Shown piece by piece: positions 28,836-29,514 of a DNA stretch of 29,514 bases. Source of the DNA: a virus; the IMG/VR virus record IMGVR_UViG_3300044546_000550, positions 1 to 29,514 of that record; one strand, written 5' to 3'. The notes beneath the pieces were generated by a model, which was not told the DNA's origin, did no database searches, and saw only the letters and a list, made by a program, of their open reading frames with translations. Positions within the stretch are counted from its first letter, which is position 1. Each line of letters starts with the position of its first letter. The translations under genes and the position numbers were made by a program.

Positions 28836-29347
28836 CTTTTTGGGATCATGAGGCTTACAAAATTGCTAAACGCATCACAAACGATCGCGAAATTCACCGC
28901 GATTTAGTGGCGTTTATTTATATCCTGTTGCATGATCGCCAAATTAACGCAATATCTTTGCCGGCTACCTTCGCGCGTTACGCATATCAACAATACAATT
29001 GGCGCAATTCTCAATTTAATAAATTATATTTGTCTTATTCTGTTGACATTTCAAGCATTGACGTTCAAGCCGTTGTTAGTGAATACGAGGAAAGCCATTA
29101 CGGAAATTTATTGGATGAGTATTTCGAGCAAAAAAGCGAAACGGATTCCGAGTTTTTCTGTAAAGAAATTGCAAAACTTGTTTTTCAATCAATGAGTTAC
29201 CGAGAAATTGAGGCATTGACAGGAATACGAATCAAAGATATTTTTAACGCAATCAAACAGTTCAAACATGATTTTAAACATTATTGCCAGCATAGGGATA
29301 GCGAGGTTTTTAATGACCTTACCGCTCCCGGACATGAAGCCGTTTAA
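28832..29347 (+). CDS. Small sigma-factor-like protein
   Basis: The 171-residue product resembles the short sigma-like proteins found near terminase genes in Bacteroidetes phages. The first part (about 20-68) carries DLVAFIYILLHD and FARYAYQQYNWRNSQFNKLY, reminiscent of region 2. The C-terminal HTH (about 112-150) has MSYREIEALTGIRIKDIFNAI (as MSYREIEALTGI then RIKDIFNAI), typical of region 4. It would direct host RNA polymerase to late promoters. It overlaps the membrane-protein gene at 29268. No anti-sigma or late-promoter consensus can be fixed from this window. Confidence 0.68.
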   Translation: MTFWDHEAYKIAKRITNDREIHRDLVAFIYILLHDRQINAISLPATFARYAYQQYNWRNSQFNKLYLSYSVDISSIDVQAVVSEYEESHYGNLLDEYFEQKSETDSEFFCKEIAKLVFQSMSYREIEALTGIRIKDIFNAIKQFKHDFKHYCQHRDSEVFNDLTAPGHEAV

Positions 29348-29495
29348 TTGCTTCGCTTGCCTTTCACATTGGATCACAATGATTGTTGTATTTTTGCACA
29401 TCGTTTTTTTCAATGGCCCCATTTACGCAACTATTTATCCTTTCGCATCGTTTTTGATTGCGGATTTAATATTTCAATATGAGCAAAATCTTTAA
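29268..29495 (+). CDS. Small membrane protein with CxxC motif (complete copy)
   Basis: The long form has 75 residues (MILNIIASIGIARFLMTLPL, then KPFNCFACLSHWITMIVVFL and on to LIADLIFQYEQNL); the short form starts at 29313. The long start adds a hydrophobic segment but overlaps the sigma-like gene by 80 bp. There are two or three membrane segments. The CxxC could bind metal or form a disulphide. This copy is intact, whereas the copy at 17-199 has its long N-terminus cut by the window edge. Function is unknown. Confidence 0.68.
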   Translation: MILNIIASIGIARFLMTLPLPDMKPFNCFACLSHWITMIVVFLHIVFFNGPIYATIYPFASFLIADLIFQYEQNL

Positions 29496-29514
29496 AAAAA
29501 TTGCTGGCTTTTTC
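29297..29514. repeat. Terminal direct repeat, right copy
   Basis: This matches bases 1-218 with three substitutions at 29396, 29441 and 29471. One changes a residue (F to L) and two are silent in the membrane-protein gene. Confidence 0.9.
29479..29514 (+). CDS. 5' part of the small basic protein gene, cut by window end
   Basis: This repeats the first 12 codons (MSKIFKKIAGFF) of the gene at 183-368; the rest is found at the left end of the window. Confidence 0.6.
   Translation, partial: MSKIFKKIAGFF

Overview
This window looks like one complete genome of a tailed phage (siphovirus type) that infects a Bacteroidetes host, probably a flavobacterium-like one. The host is inferred from several signs. 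Coding DNA is AT-rich, and starts are preceded by A-rich stretches rather than Shine-Dalgarno sites. Promoter boxes fit the Bacteroidetes consensus TAnnTTTG. The proteins resemble families I know mainly from Bacteroidetes phages. Every convincing gene is on the + strand, packed with ATGA, TAATG or short overlaps. The first 218 bases recur as the last 218 with three mismatches, so the molecule is most simply a circle (or circularly permuted genome) of about 29.3 kb, cut inside a small membrane-protein gene.

Late block (about 27,954 across the window ends to 19,891). It opens with a calcineurin-type metallophosphoesterase and a small sigma-factor-like protein. Then come two tiny genes, terminase small and large subunits, a tail assembly chaperone with a T-run slippery site, a gp10-like protein, two tail-tip proteins, the tape measure, an XkdF-like protease, a scaffold-like protein, the major capsid protein, a tail-tube candidate, a long portal with extra C-terminal domains, head-tail connectors, a tail fibre, and a lysis set (small membrane proteins, a likely one-piece spanin and a CHAP-type endolysin). 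Hairpin terminators follow the capsid and tube genes. The order is unusual, with tail genes ahead of capsid and portal.

Control region (19,891 to 20,173). It holds two strong terminators, a possible small RNA unit and a clear Bacteroidetes promoter overlapped by an 18-bp dyad, AGTATAA-N4-TTATACT. The same dyad in the same register covers the promoter of the SMC-like gene at 23.5 kb, and a degraded copy lies before recT. These look like operators of one early regulon.

Early block (20,173 to 27,926). It has a run of very small proteins, several with membrane segments, separated in two places by a duplicated intergenic unit. A DUF6291-type replication protein follows, whose gene carries six hexamer repeats and two perfect inverted repeats in 116 bp (the best candidate for the replication origin). 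It is preceded by a leader with a terminator hairpin and a possible loop pairing. Then come a protein of unknown function, a Rad50/SbcC-like ATPase with a CPTC zinc hook, RecT, an MBL-fold hydrolase and a small HTH-like protein. This block ends at a strong terminator at 27,893.

I see no integrase, transposase, tRNA, CRISPR array, DNA polymerase, primase or helicase. The phage therefore appears virulent, or at least lacks a recognisable integration system, and must rely on the host replisome.
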